Below are positions 1 through 8,137 of a DNA stretch of 22,567 bases, one piece after another. The stretch lies in the IMG/VR virus record IMGVR_UViG_3300044616_001788, positions 1 through 22,567 of that record; one strand, given 5' to 3'. This DNA comes from a virus. Under the pieces are notes generated by a model. The model was not told where the DNA came from and made no database searches. It worked only from the letters and a program-made list of their open reading frames with translations. Position 1 is the first letter of the stretch, and the number at the start of each line of letters is the position of its first letter. A program made the translations under genes and the position numbers.

Positions 1-82
1 TCGTTTGAGCTAGCATTGCCAAACTTGTCCTTGTAGAGAATGCAACTTACGAGGACAAGTTTGGCAATGCTAGCTCAAACGA
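1..82. repeat. 30-bp perfect inverted repeat at the window edge
   Basis: Bases 1-30 are the exact reverse complement of bases 53-82, with a 22-base spacer (31-52). The right arm is plainly coding: it reads in frame as part of the tail protein that follows. The left arm introduces an in-frame stop (6-8). This is what a fold-back or chimera at a contig end looks like, so the true sequence probably begins near base 31. A genuine hairpin cannot be excluded from sequence alone. Confidence 0.9.
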
Positions 83-1916
83 ATGGAACTTTGGCGGCTC
101 GTTTGTCCTAAGCAACCGCTCATCTGGGCCATACGGCTACGGCTATGCCGCTACGTGCGCTGGGTCAACGGAGTCAACTGCTAGATCGCAATACTTTACC
201 GTTGCAGCAAATGAAGTGTACTTTGCCTCGGCTCTAATGAAGACGTCAAACTCAGAAAAAAGCCGTTTGAAAATTCGTTTTTACGATGTTTCTGATGCGC
301 AAGTTGGGTCAGATAAAACTATTGGTGCTGGAGTAAACCTTAATAACTCCTGGCAGAAGATGTGGGGGATGGTTAAGGTTCCTGGAACTGCAGGAATCGT
401 AAAGGCCGCCTTGATCTTCCACCACACAAGCCACAGCAGCTCTTATACCGACTTCTACGCAGACCCAAAGGTTGTAAAGATTACCGCAGAGTACGGATTT
501 GCTGACTATGGTATTGCGCCTGGATCAAGTGTTGAGATGCTGTTTGATCCTGACCTTAATGCCATCTTGCCAATGAAAACATATGAATCGCCAGAAAACA
601 TTAGCCAGGGCGGAACGCAGGCTAACAGGCTTTATCTTTACGGCAAGGCCACAACAGTTGACCAATCTAACAGCGTTATCACCCCGTACGTCAAGAGTGG
701 TCAAGTTATCCGGTACACCTTTGACTATGTTCAAGGGGTTTGGGACACACACGGGAAAATTGTTGAAGCCTCTAAGGCAGATACCGCGCCAGAAAGCGTG
801 GAGGATGCCGTCTTGTCTGCCAGCTCTTTCTGGGCAGAGAATGGCCAAAGCATCGAGTCATACGAATTCTCTCACTCAAATAACGCTTCAGCCGGCAGGC
901 TTACCGTTGGGTCGATTATTCCATACCTTTGGAGTGAGGTCGGAATCGTTGAGCCTCTTGTGGTAAAGAGCCAGACCGTTACCATTATTGGCGGGGAAAT
1001 CTACTACAGCGTGCAACTTGCAGGGGAGCCAGCGTTCCAAAAGAACGCCATTATCCTTGTGCAAAAAGAATATCTCACAGAAAATCTTGGCACCGGCAAA
1101 ATTAAATTTATGGCCCCGACTAAACTTCGTAACCTGGTTGTTCAAACAGTAGATAACGACGGAAAAATAACAACTATAGATCAAAATGTTCAGCTTTCAT
1201 GGTCTATTGACACTACAAACCCAAGCAACAAAAGCATTACGGGCTACGAGATTGAGCGGCGAAGGCAAGAGCTAAAAAAGACCTCTTTTAGCAAAACGAA
1301 CATGAAAGCTGGTGTCACTGTTCTGACGCGAACTCCCGCTGTGGCTGGTGGAATTTCTGTTGTTTCATTGACGTTTGCTAGCTCAACGGGTATTGACGTT
1401 GGTGCATATATTCAAATTAAAGGTGGGCAAATTGGCAAGCAAACAACAAAAGGCCCTAAGAACCCCTCATTGGCCGGATCACACGAAGTAATCAGCGTAA
1501 CAAACTCTGGCAAGACTATTAAATTTAACCAATATGCTTCGGCAACTCATGGCATTACAGAACTTAAAGCAAAGCAAACAAAGGATATTCCGTCTATAGT
1601 TGTCTCCTGGTACGAGAACGTGGCCAAAACCGCTGAAGCTTGGGCACCGCTTGTTACAACAAGGTCGCAGACTTATACTGATGACGGCGACACCAACACG
1701 GCACAGGTTAAAGGCCCTGGCCTTGGCATTAACTACCGATATCAGTATCGCGTAAGGGCCGTTTCCTCAGACATAACTACTGGCGTTAAGCTTTCTGGTC
1801 CTTGGTCGTATGTTCCACCTGGATACATTAACGCCTCAGCGCAGTCCGGATGGATCTATATTACCGACAGCCTCATGCTTTCGGGTGTCGTTGAGCCAAT
1901 AATTGGAGATCAATAA
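9..1916 (+). CDS. Tail/fibre protein with carbohydrate-binding-like and FN3-like domains, 5'-truncated
   Basis: The frame is open from base 9. The first in-frame start codon is a GTG at 216, but the residues before it are well-formed domain sequence (LVENATYED then a Trp/Gly-rich strand), so the gene is cut by the window edge. The stop at 6-8 lies inside the suspect inverted repeat. The first ~160 codons (to about 510) resemble a CBM4/9-type jelly roll. From about 1120 to 1830 there is a fibronectin-III-like domain (QLSWSID, YEIERRR, YRVRAVSS) interrupted at about 1318-1560 by a small beta module with a VGAYIQIKGG turn. Such modular proteins sit at the tail tip or fibre of phages and bind glycans; the exact role is inferred. 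Its stop overlaps the next start by one base (TAATG), so the two are co-translated. Confidence 0.8.
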   Translation, partial: ASIAKLVLVENATYEDKFGNASSNEWNFGGSFVLSNRSSGPYGYGYAATCAGSTESTARSQYFTVAANEVYFASALMKTSNSEKSRLKIRFYDVSDAQVGSDKTIGAGVNLNNSWQKMWGMVKVPGTAGIVKAALIFHHTSHSSSYTDFYADPKVVKITAEYGFADYGIAPGSSVEMLFDPDLNAILPMKTYESPENISQGGTQANRLYLYGKATTVDQSNSVITPYVKSGQVIRYTFDYVQGVWDTHGKIVEASKADTAPESVEDAVLSASSFWAENGQSIESYEFSHSNNASAGRLTVGSIIPYLWSEVGIVEPLVVKSQTVTIIGGEIYYSVQLAGEPAFQKNAIILVQKEYLTENLGTGKIKFMAPTKLRNLVVQTVDNDGKITTIDQNVQLSWSIDTTNPSNKSITGYEIERRRQELKKTSFSKTNMKAGVTVLTRTPAVAGGISVVSLTFASSTGIDVGAYIQIKGGQIGKQTTKGPKNPSLAGSHEVISVTNSGKTIKFNQYASATHGITELKAKQTKDIPSIVVSWYENVAKTAEAWAPLVTTRSQTYTDDGDTNTAQVKGPGLGINYRYQYRVRAVSSDITTGVKLSGPWSYVPPGYINASAQSGWIYITDSLMLSGVVEPIIGDQ

Positions 1917-4906
1917 TGTTTGACAAGATTTCTAGCGGCAAGATTTACGGGAATACTGGGAATCAATTTTCTGCTATTGAGATTGACGGAGACGGCGTTC
2001 TTATTAGGAATGCTGCCGACGAGATAGACTCGTCTGGAAATCTTGTGTCGGCTGGCAGCGACGAGGTGCTTTCCGCTAGCCGATCTACCGGTACTACAAT
2101 TAATGCCAGCTACATAAAAACAGGCGTGATTGACGCCAACCTTATGCGCGCCGGCCTTATCCAGACCGTCCCTTCCTGGAACACCAAGTGGTATGGGGCC
2201 CCAGAAGACCATGCCGCAGTGCAGATGGGCTTTACCGGCGGCTCAATTGCGGCAACTGCCGTCTCAACCGGCACTGGCACCGTTAGCCTTACGCTCCCTG
2301 GCGGGCATGGCCTAATCACCGGCGACTACGTCCGGGTATCCGGCCTGTACTTCACTACCGGCACCCTGCTAGGCGGCGTTGGCCTTAACCTACCGACCAA
2401 TGGCCCACTTGACTACGCCGCAGCAACAGTCGCCACAAACACCCTGACCTACAGCAAGGCCGACATCACCAGCGGCCTCACTGCCTCTACCGCCTCCATT
2501 GTCTATGTTGGCAAGGCGCACACAATCACTGGCGTTGTTCGCTCCTTTGACGAGCCTGAGAACCCAGCAGAGCTTAGCACTGTGGTCGTGACTACGAGCG
2601 CGGCACATGGCTTTTCCGTAGGAGAATATGTCGAGCTAGTAAATGTCGCCCCGACCATCGACGGCGTGGCATACATTACCGCAGTCACCAGCACCACCTT
2701 TACCTTTAAGCAGCGCTTTGGTGCGGACATTGAGCTTGACCTTGCGGAAGTTGACCCGGTGCTTCCGGACCTTGGCGCCCCAGTGGCCATCAAGGTGCTG
2801 AAGTCCTACACCCAGAATGCCGACGGCTCTATTCACATTACCTCCGGCACGGTTGACTCCACGCTCATCGTCGGCGAGATTGCAGCCACAGAAATTACAA
2901 TTGGCTCCGGAGAAGGAGTTGTGCGCGTTGGCAGCTACCCAGATGCTATCACCCCAACCTTCCAGGGAATTTGGGCAGGAAGTGCCAATCCGTCTACGGC
3001 TGAGTTCTCAGCCAATACATCCGGAGCCGTAACAGCAAGCAACCTCACGGTCACTGGTGGCAGCATCACCATTGGAGATTTTAGTCTTAGCACGGGCGGC
3101 CAACTGACTGATGACCTGGTGCTGCAGCAAACACGAATTACCAACGATAGCGGCGTAACCATTATTGACACGGATAGCGATGGGGAGAAATCAACGCTAT
3201 TTGGCGGCGCTGCTTTAAGGGAAATACAAGCTGGCGTAGCAAATGGCTCATTTGCAGAACCTCCGCCAAGCCCGTATGCAAACGTTGGCGGCGCAAACAA
3301 GCTGCCGTATTGGACATTCACCGACGTGAATAGTGCTGGCGCAATTACCGCCGCGATTGTTGCGGATGCTGGAGCAGCGTCTGGAAATGTGCTGCGATTC
3401 ACGGTCGCTAGTGGCACGCTGACTGGTAAGAGCGCAACGCTGACGCGCTATGTGCCTGTCGCATCATCTGCATCTCGCTCCTTCTCGTTTTACGCTGAGG
3501 CAACCTTTGACAACGCCACCAACAGCACCCAAGCCAATGCCAAACTAACTTGCGAGTTCTACAAGTCAGACGGAGTGACAGCAACAGGCACTCCCTTCGA
3601 GTCTCTCCTATACGGATTTAATCTGCTGCAAACACCGACAGGAATTACTGCTCCAGATTTGTGGGAGACCAGCCCTGACCTTACAGATAGCACCGCCCCT
3701 GCCGATGCTGCATATCTGAAGGTCACTATCACTATTGCCACGGTTGCAACGCAGTCCGCGAATCGCGTTGTGGACTTGACAGAAGTTCGCGTTGGCAACG
3801 GCTTGCCGGAGTTGATCTTGACCGACAAGAGCACACCAACAAACTTGCCTGCTTACATCATCAACGACAACAACGAACTCTCAATGTACAACGGCAGCCA
3901 AAGCGGATATGTCATTGTTGGAGACGAGACGCTTGTGGCTGGGGCTATCAGCGCGACGGTCACAAGCCTAGAAGACGTAATTATTGAGGGTTATGTTGCA
4001 ACTTCAATCAATTCTGTAATTGGACCAGTCAACATTACTGCCGCAACAGCAGTCGACATTACTGCGCCAAGCGGTGTTGACGTCAGCAACAACCTAAACG
4101 TTGATGGAACAATCGGCGTTCTTGGCAGCATCAACATCGGTGTATCCGACACAAGCACGGTAGGAGACATTACCTTCAAGGGCGGCAACGGCGGCTCCAT
4201 CCGTGCGTTCAGCGCGACGGCGGGAAACGATAGCCTAGGAATCTACAACACCGCAGGAACAGACTTCACCAACCTTGTCGCCGAAAGTTTTTTCCCAGGC
4301 GGGCAGGGATCATTCCGACTCACGCATGACGGCAACTTCGACTTCAACGATACGGTCGACGTGACGGGAAGTATCACCGCTTCGTCCAGCATCGTCGGCT
4401 CAAGCTTCCAATCAACAGGTTCCTTGACGGCTCTGAACGCTTCAGGCGGTGGCGATATTACATTAACTGGAGCAGACACGAGCGTACCCATCAGCGGCAA
4501 CGGCGAGCTGTTGGCGATTGCGAACACCACTACCGCAACAACGAACAGCGCACGATGGGTGCTGACCAGCGGCAGCACATACGCGCTGCGCCGCGACTCA
4601 TCAACTCGCCGCGTAAAAACAAATATTGTTCAGGCTGATTCAGCAGTGCTGGCGGCAGCTAAAAACCTGCGAGCGGTTCACTACGAAGCACTTGAAAAGG
4701 ACAATGAGGGGAATGTGGTTCCGAGTGGCAAGCACACGCTTGGACTCATCGCCGAAGAAATCGCTGAGGCTGGGCTTGGCTGCGCCGTTACATATGATGG
4801 GGAAGGATTGCCGGACGGATACGACGAGCGCGTCATTATCGCGGCCCTCCTACACCGGCTCAATGACCTTGAAGCGCGCCTCGCAGAACTCGAAGGCAAT
4901 GCCTAA
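1916..4906 (+). CDS. Large tail fibre/spike protein with C-terminal S74 intramolecular chaperone
   Basis: A 996-aa structural protein. Residues 112-182 and 203-268 are two copies of a small beta module with an HGL/F-x-x-G-(D/E)-YV signature. Residues about 440-632 look like a carbohydrate-binding jelly roll. Residues about 690-880 are Gly/Ser/Thr/Asp-rich and beta-repetitive, as in trimeric fibre shafts. The C-terminus (about 890-996) matches the peptidase S74 chaperone: the STRRVKTNI motif gives Ser896 and Lys901 at the five-residue spacing of the known Ser-Lys dyad, followed by the LGLIAEEIAE motif and a coiled-coil end (LNDLEARLAELE). In this family the domain drives trimer folding and then cuts itself off, here predicted between Ser895 and Ser896. 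It is translationally coupled to the upstream tail gene. Confidence 0.88.
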   Translation: MFDKISSGKIYGNTGNQFSAIEIDGDGVLIRNAADEIDSSGNLVSAGSDEVLSASRSTGTTINASYIKTGVIDANLMRAGLIQTVPSWNTKWYGAPEDHAAVQMGFTGGSIAATAVSTGTGTVSLTLPGGHGLITGDYVRVSGLYFTTGTLLGGVGLNLPTNGPLDYAAATVATNTLTYSKADITSGLTASTASIVYVGKAHTITGVVRSFDEPENPAELSTVVVTTSAAHGFSVGEYVELVNVAPTIDGVAYITAVTSTTFTFKQRFGADIELDLAEVDPVLPDLGAPVAIKVLKSYTQNADGSIHITSGTVDSTLIVGEIAATEITIGSGEGVVRVGSYPDAITPTFQGIWAGSANPSTAEFSANTSGAVTASNLTVTGGSITIGDFSLSTGGQLTDDLVLQQTRITNDSGVTIIDTDSDGEKSTLFGGAALREIQAGVANGSFAEPPPSPYANVGGANKLPYWTFTDVNSAGAITAAIVADAGAASGNVLRFTVASGTLTGKSATLTRYVPVASSASRSFSFYAEATFDNATNSTQANAKLTCEFYKSDGVTATGTPFESLLYGFNLLQTPTGITAPDLWETSPDLTDSTAPADAAYLKVTITIATVATQSANRVVDLTEVRVGNGLPELILTDKSTPTNLPAYIINDNNELSMYNGSQSGYVIVGDETLVAGAISATVTSLEDVIIEGYVATSINSVIGPVNITAATAVDITAPSGVDVSNNLNVDGTIGVLGSINIGVSDTSTVGDITFKGGNGGSIRAFSATAGNDSLGIYNTAGTDFTNLVAESFFPGGQGSFRLTHDGNFDFNDTVDVTGSITASSSIVGSSFQSTGSLTALNASGGGDITLTGADTSVPISGNGELLAIANTTTATTNSARWVLTSGSTYALRRDSSTRRVKTNIVQADSAVLAAAKNLRAVHYEALEKDNEGNVVPSGKHTLGLIAEEIAEAGLGCAVTYDGEGLPDGYDERVIIAALLHRLNDLEARLAELEGNA

Positions 4907-4965
4907 CCTTGCCCTATTCCGTATGATGTGCTAGCCGAGAGGCACATATATGAAAGGGGTACCCC

Positions 4966-5700
4966 ATGAAATTTAAGGTTAAGTCCCAGCTTGATCACGA
5001 GGAAAAAGGTGGGATTCTCGACGATTGCGGCCCGTCTTCTATGGCTGCAGCAGTGTCTTGGGCGTTTAAGTACGCTCCGGGCAAAGATTTTTCCGCCGCA
5101 GACGGCATTGCCGCCAAGGCAAAGGCTACCGGCTTTGTTGAAAAGCAAGGCGTTAGCGATAACGGCTCAACGCTTGCGGACCTTATTAAGACCGCACGGG
5201 TTCTTGGTGCCGAAGCCCGCTGGGCAACGGACTGGAACGACGTCATCAACTCCGCCAAGGCCGGTGCGGCTCTAGGCGTGTGGGTTGAGCAGCCTGCCGG
5301 CTATCCTAAGGGCCTAGAAGTTTCCGCGTGGCATGCCAAGTGGCAGCGCTGGTGGTGGGTCAAGCAGAAGCAACCTACTCGAACGTACGGCCACATGACT
5401 GCGGCTGTCTACGACCCAATCGATGGCTGGCAGTGGGCGTGCCCAACGCGCTCCGGCAAGGGTGCCGAGCAGTTTGGCGTCAAGATTGATGAGGCAACCC
5501 TCAAGATCCTTGCCGACTCAAAGCGCGTAAGCAAAAAGCACGTTGCACCACCGCATAAGCATGTTATTATCATTTCAGCACCAAAGGGTTGGGTCGCGCC
5601 TAAGCCTGCGGCAGCTCCTGTAGCCCCAGCGGCACCAGTAGCACCAGCGCCCGTAACGGCGCCCGTCAGTCCGGCAAAGTGCCCGACTTGCGGTAAGTAA
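4966..5700 (+). CDS. C39/papain-like cysteine peptidase, putative endolysin
   Basis: A 244-aa protein with a papain-fold, C39-like active site: Gln8 as possible oxyanion residue, Cys21 in DDCGPSSMAAAV, His143 in YGHMTAAVYD and Asp150. Proteins of this type next to a holin are usually phage endolysins that cleave peptidoglycan cross-bridges; the cleavage itself is inferred. The catalytic part ends near residue 205. An Ala/Pro-rich linker (213-236) leads to a terminal KCPTCGK with two cysteines, which could bind metal or dimerise. The linker plus tail resembles a spacer to a cell-wall module, but no such module is left. The start follows an AAAGGGG ribosome site; a perfect palindrome GGGGTACCCC (4956-4965) joins that site to the ATG. 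A TATGAT box at 4922-4927 is a weak promoter candidate in the 59-base gap upstream. Confidence 0.75.
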   Translation: MKFKVKSQLDHEEKGGILDDCGPSSMAAAVSWAFKYAPGKDFSAADGIAAKAKATGFVEKQGVSDNGSTLADLIKTARVLGAEARWATDWNDVINSAKAGAALGVWVEQPAGYPKGLEVSAWHAKWQRWWWVKQKQPTRTYGHMTAAVYDPIDGWQWACPTRSGKGAEQFGVKIDEATLKILADSKRVSKKHVAPPHKHVIIISAPKGWVAPKPAAAPVAPAAPVAPAPVTAPVSPAKCPTCGK

Positions 5701-5714
5701 TAGAAGGAGTACAC

Positions 5715-6110
5715 ATGAGCGCCATTAAGAACGCAGTTCTATGGATCATGGCTAACACGGGTATCGACGAGATGCTCCTGGAGGCCGCACGCGCCTTTAT
5801 CGCAACGTCGATTGCCGTTGCGCTTGGTCTTGGCATCCCGCTGCTTGATATTTCAGGCGGGGATTTCCGAACCGTAGTATCGGCTGGTCTGGCCGCCTGC
5901 TTGCAGGTTGTCGTCCGCGCCCTGAACCCTGAAGATGCCAAGTTTGGCGTTGGCAAGGCAAAGGTCGCCCGAGCTGATGAGAAGGCTGCTGCCGAGAGCA
6001 CGGCTCACATTACCGGTAGCGCAATTGACACTGACGGAGATGGAATCGCAGACGAGCTTGCTGGCAGCCTTGCCGGTGAGAACTTTGAGGATGACAGCCG
6101 CCAGGGATAA
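5715..6110 (+). CDS. Holin, r1t-like
   Basis: A 131-aa membrane protein directly downstream of the endolysin, with a clear AAGGAG site five bases before the ATG. Two hydrophobic stretches (about 26-44 and 51-69) form a hairpin, followed by ALNPEDAKFGVGK, a pattern I associate with r1t-type holins. These oligomerise in the cytoplasmic membrane and release or activate the endolysin. The C-terminal half is charged. It contains DTDGDGIADE (105-114), a calcium-loop-like motif of the dockerin/thrombospondin-3 kind that is unusual in a holin and could sense divalent cations; this is speculative. The gene is the last of the plus-strand late operon, ending 17 bases before the terminator. Confidence 0.75.
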   Translation: MSAIKNAVLWIMANTGIDEMLLEAARAFIATSIAVALGLGIPLLDISGGDFRTVVSAGLAACLQVVVRALNPEDAKFGVGKAKVARADEKAAAESTAHITGSAIDTDGDGIADELAGSLAGENFEDDSRQG

Positions 6111-6127
6111 TCGTTATAGGGTAAAAT

Positions 6128-6164
6128 AAAAGAGGAGGGGCCCCGTGAGGCCCCTCCTCTTTTT
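6128..6164. terminator. Bidirectional intrinsic terminator between convergent lysis operons
   Basis: A perfect 15-bp stem (6128-6142 with 6149-6163) with a six-base loop, GC-rich at its core. It is flanked by A on the left and T on the right, so it gives a U-tract in both directions. It ends the holin operon on the plus strand and the 6181-8005 operon on the minus strand. Confidence 0.93.
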
Positions 6165-6180
6165 ATTTGCTAGAAATTAC

Positions 6181-6357
6181 TTAGTCGTCTTCGCGCCAGC
6201 GAAGCGGTCCGGTAACAAGCCATGCACCGGAAAGGGCAAGCAGGATCGAGCCCACTACGTCGCGGGTCTCGCCCTCTGGAAGCACTGCCCAAGCAATGGC
6301 CAAGCCAAAGATTGTCCAGCCGCCAGCGATCACATCGTTGATTGCGTTTTTAAGCAT
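6181..6357 (-). CDS. Small two-span membrane protein (holin/antiholin candidate)
   Basis: A 58-aa open frame (MLKNAINDVIAGGW... ending RWREDD) starting two bases after the stop of the mucin-like gene, with a GAGGGAGAA ribosome site inside the end of that gene. Two hydrophobic helices (about 8-26 and 33-50) are joined by a short charged turn (PEGETRD), with a charged C-terminus. Size and topology fit class II holins, antiholins or other small phage membrane proteins; no family was recognised. It is the last gene before the shared terminator and faces the plus-strand holin. It falls below a 60-aa cut-off and is easily missed. Confidence 0.72.
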   Translation of the reverse strand: MLKNAINDVIAGGWTIFGLAIAWAVLPEGETRDVVGSILLALSGAWLVTGPLRWREDD

Positions 6358-6359
6358 GT

Positions 6360-7823
6360 TTAGTTTCTCCCTCTTTTTCCATTAGAAGACGAGCCACTTG
6401 CGCCGCCTCCACCTGAACTACCCGCGCTTGCGGCCGCCGCAGCTGCGGCTGCAGCTTGGGCTACTTGTGTCACCACGACAGCTGCAACCACGACTGGCGC
6501 AGCCTTCTCCCTCTCCTCTGAGCTGAGATCCTTGCCGAGATTGGTAACCGCAGTGACGGCTTTACCGACGTTTTCTACAGTATCACCGATAGTGCTGGCA
6601 ATAGCTTCCGCAGCTTCTCCGATTGCCTCGCTTACTGCCTCTACTGCAGCGCCCGGATCAATTGGTCCAGGTGTGTCAGTAGGTACAGGGCTGGGATCAA
6701 CAGAAGGGGCAGGAGAGTCCGTAGGGGTGGCCGTCGGTTCGGGTGTTGGCTCGGGTGTTGGTTCATTGGTTACCTCCGGGCTAGGGCTGGGACGCGGGGT
6801 CGGGGACGGCGTCACAGAAGGCTCTGGCGTGGGTGTAGGAGCCACGCTAGGGCTTGGTGTTGGTGGTTCTGGTGTCGGCGTAGGGGTTGGCGTAGGCGTT
6901 GGCTCTGGGGTCGGCGTTGGGGTTGGCTCAGGTGTAGGGCTCGGGCTTGGCGGTGGCGGGGCCGGAACAAACACGGAAACCGTTGTTGAGATGGGGGAAT
7001 AAATGCCTAGCGTGTCGTTGTCAGCCCTGATCCAAAATGTGTAGGTTTGATCAGTGCCGCCGGTAATGGCAAAGACGTTGCTGCTAATGCCCATATTGGT
7101 TTCGCTGGAAGCGGCAGCCCAGCCCGCAAGGTCCCCGGTGGTCCAGAACACTCCGTACCGCTCAATGTCGGTGCCGCTTGCTTCTGGAGCATTCCACGTC
7201 AGATAAACATTCCCATCGGTGTAAACGGTCACCATAAGACCGGTTGGCGCGTTCAAATACGGGTCAGGTACCGGGGTAGGGGTTGGCTCCGGAGTCGGGG
7301 TTGGCGTTGGCTCCGGAGTTGGCGTTGGTGTGGGGGTGGGGGTGGGCTGCGGGGTTGGCGTCCATGTTGCTGATGGTGTTCCCGGCGCAAGCTCGGCTGC
7401 AAAGTTGCTGATTAGGTAGTAGTGGTTGCCACCAAAACGGTCGGCCGCTGGGTCGCCGCAGCAGACGCCAGCACGGACTCGATACTCGCCAGCGGGCAGG
7501 GAGATGCGAATTGTTGAAGCAAGAGAGTAGCCGCCAGTGTGCTCGGTAAACGAGTCATCGTTGGCAGTAAGGAGCGTTCCAGTGCCGTCATAAAGCCAGA
7601 GCATTGAGTCAACTGTTCCGGGGCACCAGGGTGCAGTGGTGTCGTCGCACAAGTCGGTCCACAGGTGAAGCTCGCCCTGCTCTGGAAGATTAATCCAGAA
7701 ATCTTGCGTTCGGTCGACATAGTTGTTTTGACTTCCAGATGCCGGGCCGGCAACCAGGCCATATGCAAGCGTCGCCAAGATAAGCCACAAAGTGGCGATG
7801 GTGGTCATTAGCTTAGTGTTCAT
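6360..7823 (-). CDS. Exported mucin-like protein: PPC-like and FN3 domains on Pro/Thr-rich stalks
   Basis: A 487-aa protein with a signal peptide or N-terminal anchor (1-30, [20 protein letters not shown]). Residues about 36-145 form a beta-sandwich like the bacterial pre-peptidase C-terminal (PPC) domain, with signature pieces [16 protein letters not shown] and [11 protein letters not shown] and four cysteines (59, 67, 121, 122) that may pair outside the cell. Then come a Pro/Thr/Glu repeat stalk (about 148-189), an FN3 domain (about 191-287) and a longer Pro/Thr/Ser stalk (288-386). An Ala-rich amphipathic region (391-440), a hydrophobic Val/Ala helix (441-466) and a Gly/Ser tail ending in GKRGRN complete it. 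It is probably surface-exposed and tethered at the C-terminus. It overlaps the upstream gene by four bases (ATGA). Function unknown; superinfection exclusion, adhesion or lysis timing are possibilities only. Confidence 0.8.
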   Translation of the reverse strand: MNTKLMTTIATLWLILATLAYGLVAGPASGSQNNYVDRTQDFWINLPEQGELHLWTDLCDDTTAPWCPGTVDSMLWLYDGTGTLLTANDDSFTEHTGGYSLASTIRISLPAGEYRVRAGVCCGDPAADRFGGNHYYLISNFAAELAPGTPSATWTPTPQPTPTPTPTPTPEPTPTPTPEPTPTPVPDPYLNAPTGLMVTVYTDGNVYLTWNAPEASGTDIERYGVFWTTGDLAGWAAASSETNMGISSNVFAITGGTDQTYTFWIRADNDTLGIYSPISTTVSVFVPAPPPPSPSPTPEPTPTPTPEPTPTPTPTPTPEPPTPSPSVAPTPTPEPSVTPSPTPRPSPSPEVTNEPTPEPTPEPTATPTDSPAPSVDPSPVPTDTPGPIDPGAAVEAVSEAIGEAAEAIASTIGDTVENVGKAVTAVTNLGKDLSSEEREKAAPVVVAAVVVTQVAQAAAAAAAAASAGSSGGGGASGSSSNGKRGRN

Positions 7824-8005
7824 TTTGCCTGCCCTGACATCCAGGCCATAAGGCCGCTAATGCCGGTTAGCCCAAGAATGCCAAGGACAAACTTGGCAAG
7901 TCGATATGCGCCACGAGTCTCTGCCATTTCAACGCGCATAGCAGTGATCTCTTCTTCAATTTTTTCAAGACGCTGGAGAATTTGTTGGGATTGGTTGGCA
8001 GTCAC
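7820..8005 (-). CDS. XhlA-like coiled-coil membrane protein
   Basis: A 61-aa protein: a heptad-rich coiled coil (about 5-31, [18 protein letters not shown]) followed by one membrane helix (about 37-56) with a short basic C-terminus. This layout matches XhlA/haemolysin-like small proteins that accompany holins in Gram-positive phages. Translation starts at GTG (8005-8003): the adjacent ATG is immediately followed by a stop, while a GAGGT site sits six bases before the GTG. First gene of the three-gene operon, translationally coupled to the mucin-like gene by ATGA. Confidence 0.72.
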   Translation of the reverse strand: MTANQSQQILQRLEKIEEEITAMRVEMAETRGAYRLAKFVLGILGLTGISGLMAWMSGQAK

Positions 8006-8049
8006 ATCTGTACCTCAAACATTTAGCGCAAGCAGGGGTTGACGTACAC

Positions 8050-8078
8050 AATATACATAATGAAAACGTAACGAACAA
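8050..8078 (-). promoter_or_regulatory. Candidate sigma70-type promoter for the 8005-6181 operon
   Basis: On the minus strand TTGTTC (8078-8073) is followed by a 17-base spacer and TATATT (8055-8050; five of six consensus -10 bases). It lies between the terminator of the previous operon and the XhlA-like gene, where a promoter is required. The -35 match is poor. Confidence 0.4.
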
Positions 8079-8080
8079 CA

Positions 8081-8113
8081 AATAAAAAGTCTGCCGGCAA
8101 AAACCGACAGACT
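8081..8113 (-). terminator. Intrinsic terminator of the tail-fibre operon
   Basis: Read on the minus strand, a ten-pair RNA stem (8113-8104 with 8097-8088, one U-G pair) with a U-rich six-base loop is followed by a T-rich run (8087-8081). It lies 25 bases past the last gene of the 12215-8138 operon. Confidence 0.85.
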
Positions 8114-8137
8114 CTTTAATACAAAACGATGAACTAA

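Noticed and set aside
2935-3417. Minus-strand 160-aa open frame inside the 996-aa tail gene
   Set aside because: Shadow of the tail protein; low-complexity composition and no ribosome site or domain.
6145-6363. Plus-strand 72-aa frame after the holin terminator
   Set aside because: It begins in the terminator stem and lies opposite the better supported 58-aa membrane gene.
6532-7002. Plus-strand open frame of Gly/Val repeats (156 aa)
   Set aside because: It is the antisense of the Pro/Thr stalk codons of the mucin-like gene, which has a signal peptide, domains and operon context; this frame has none.
8039-8061. Plus-strand TTGACG with CATAAT as a promoter
   Set aside because: The spacer is 11 bases, too short, and no plus-strand gene follows.
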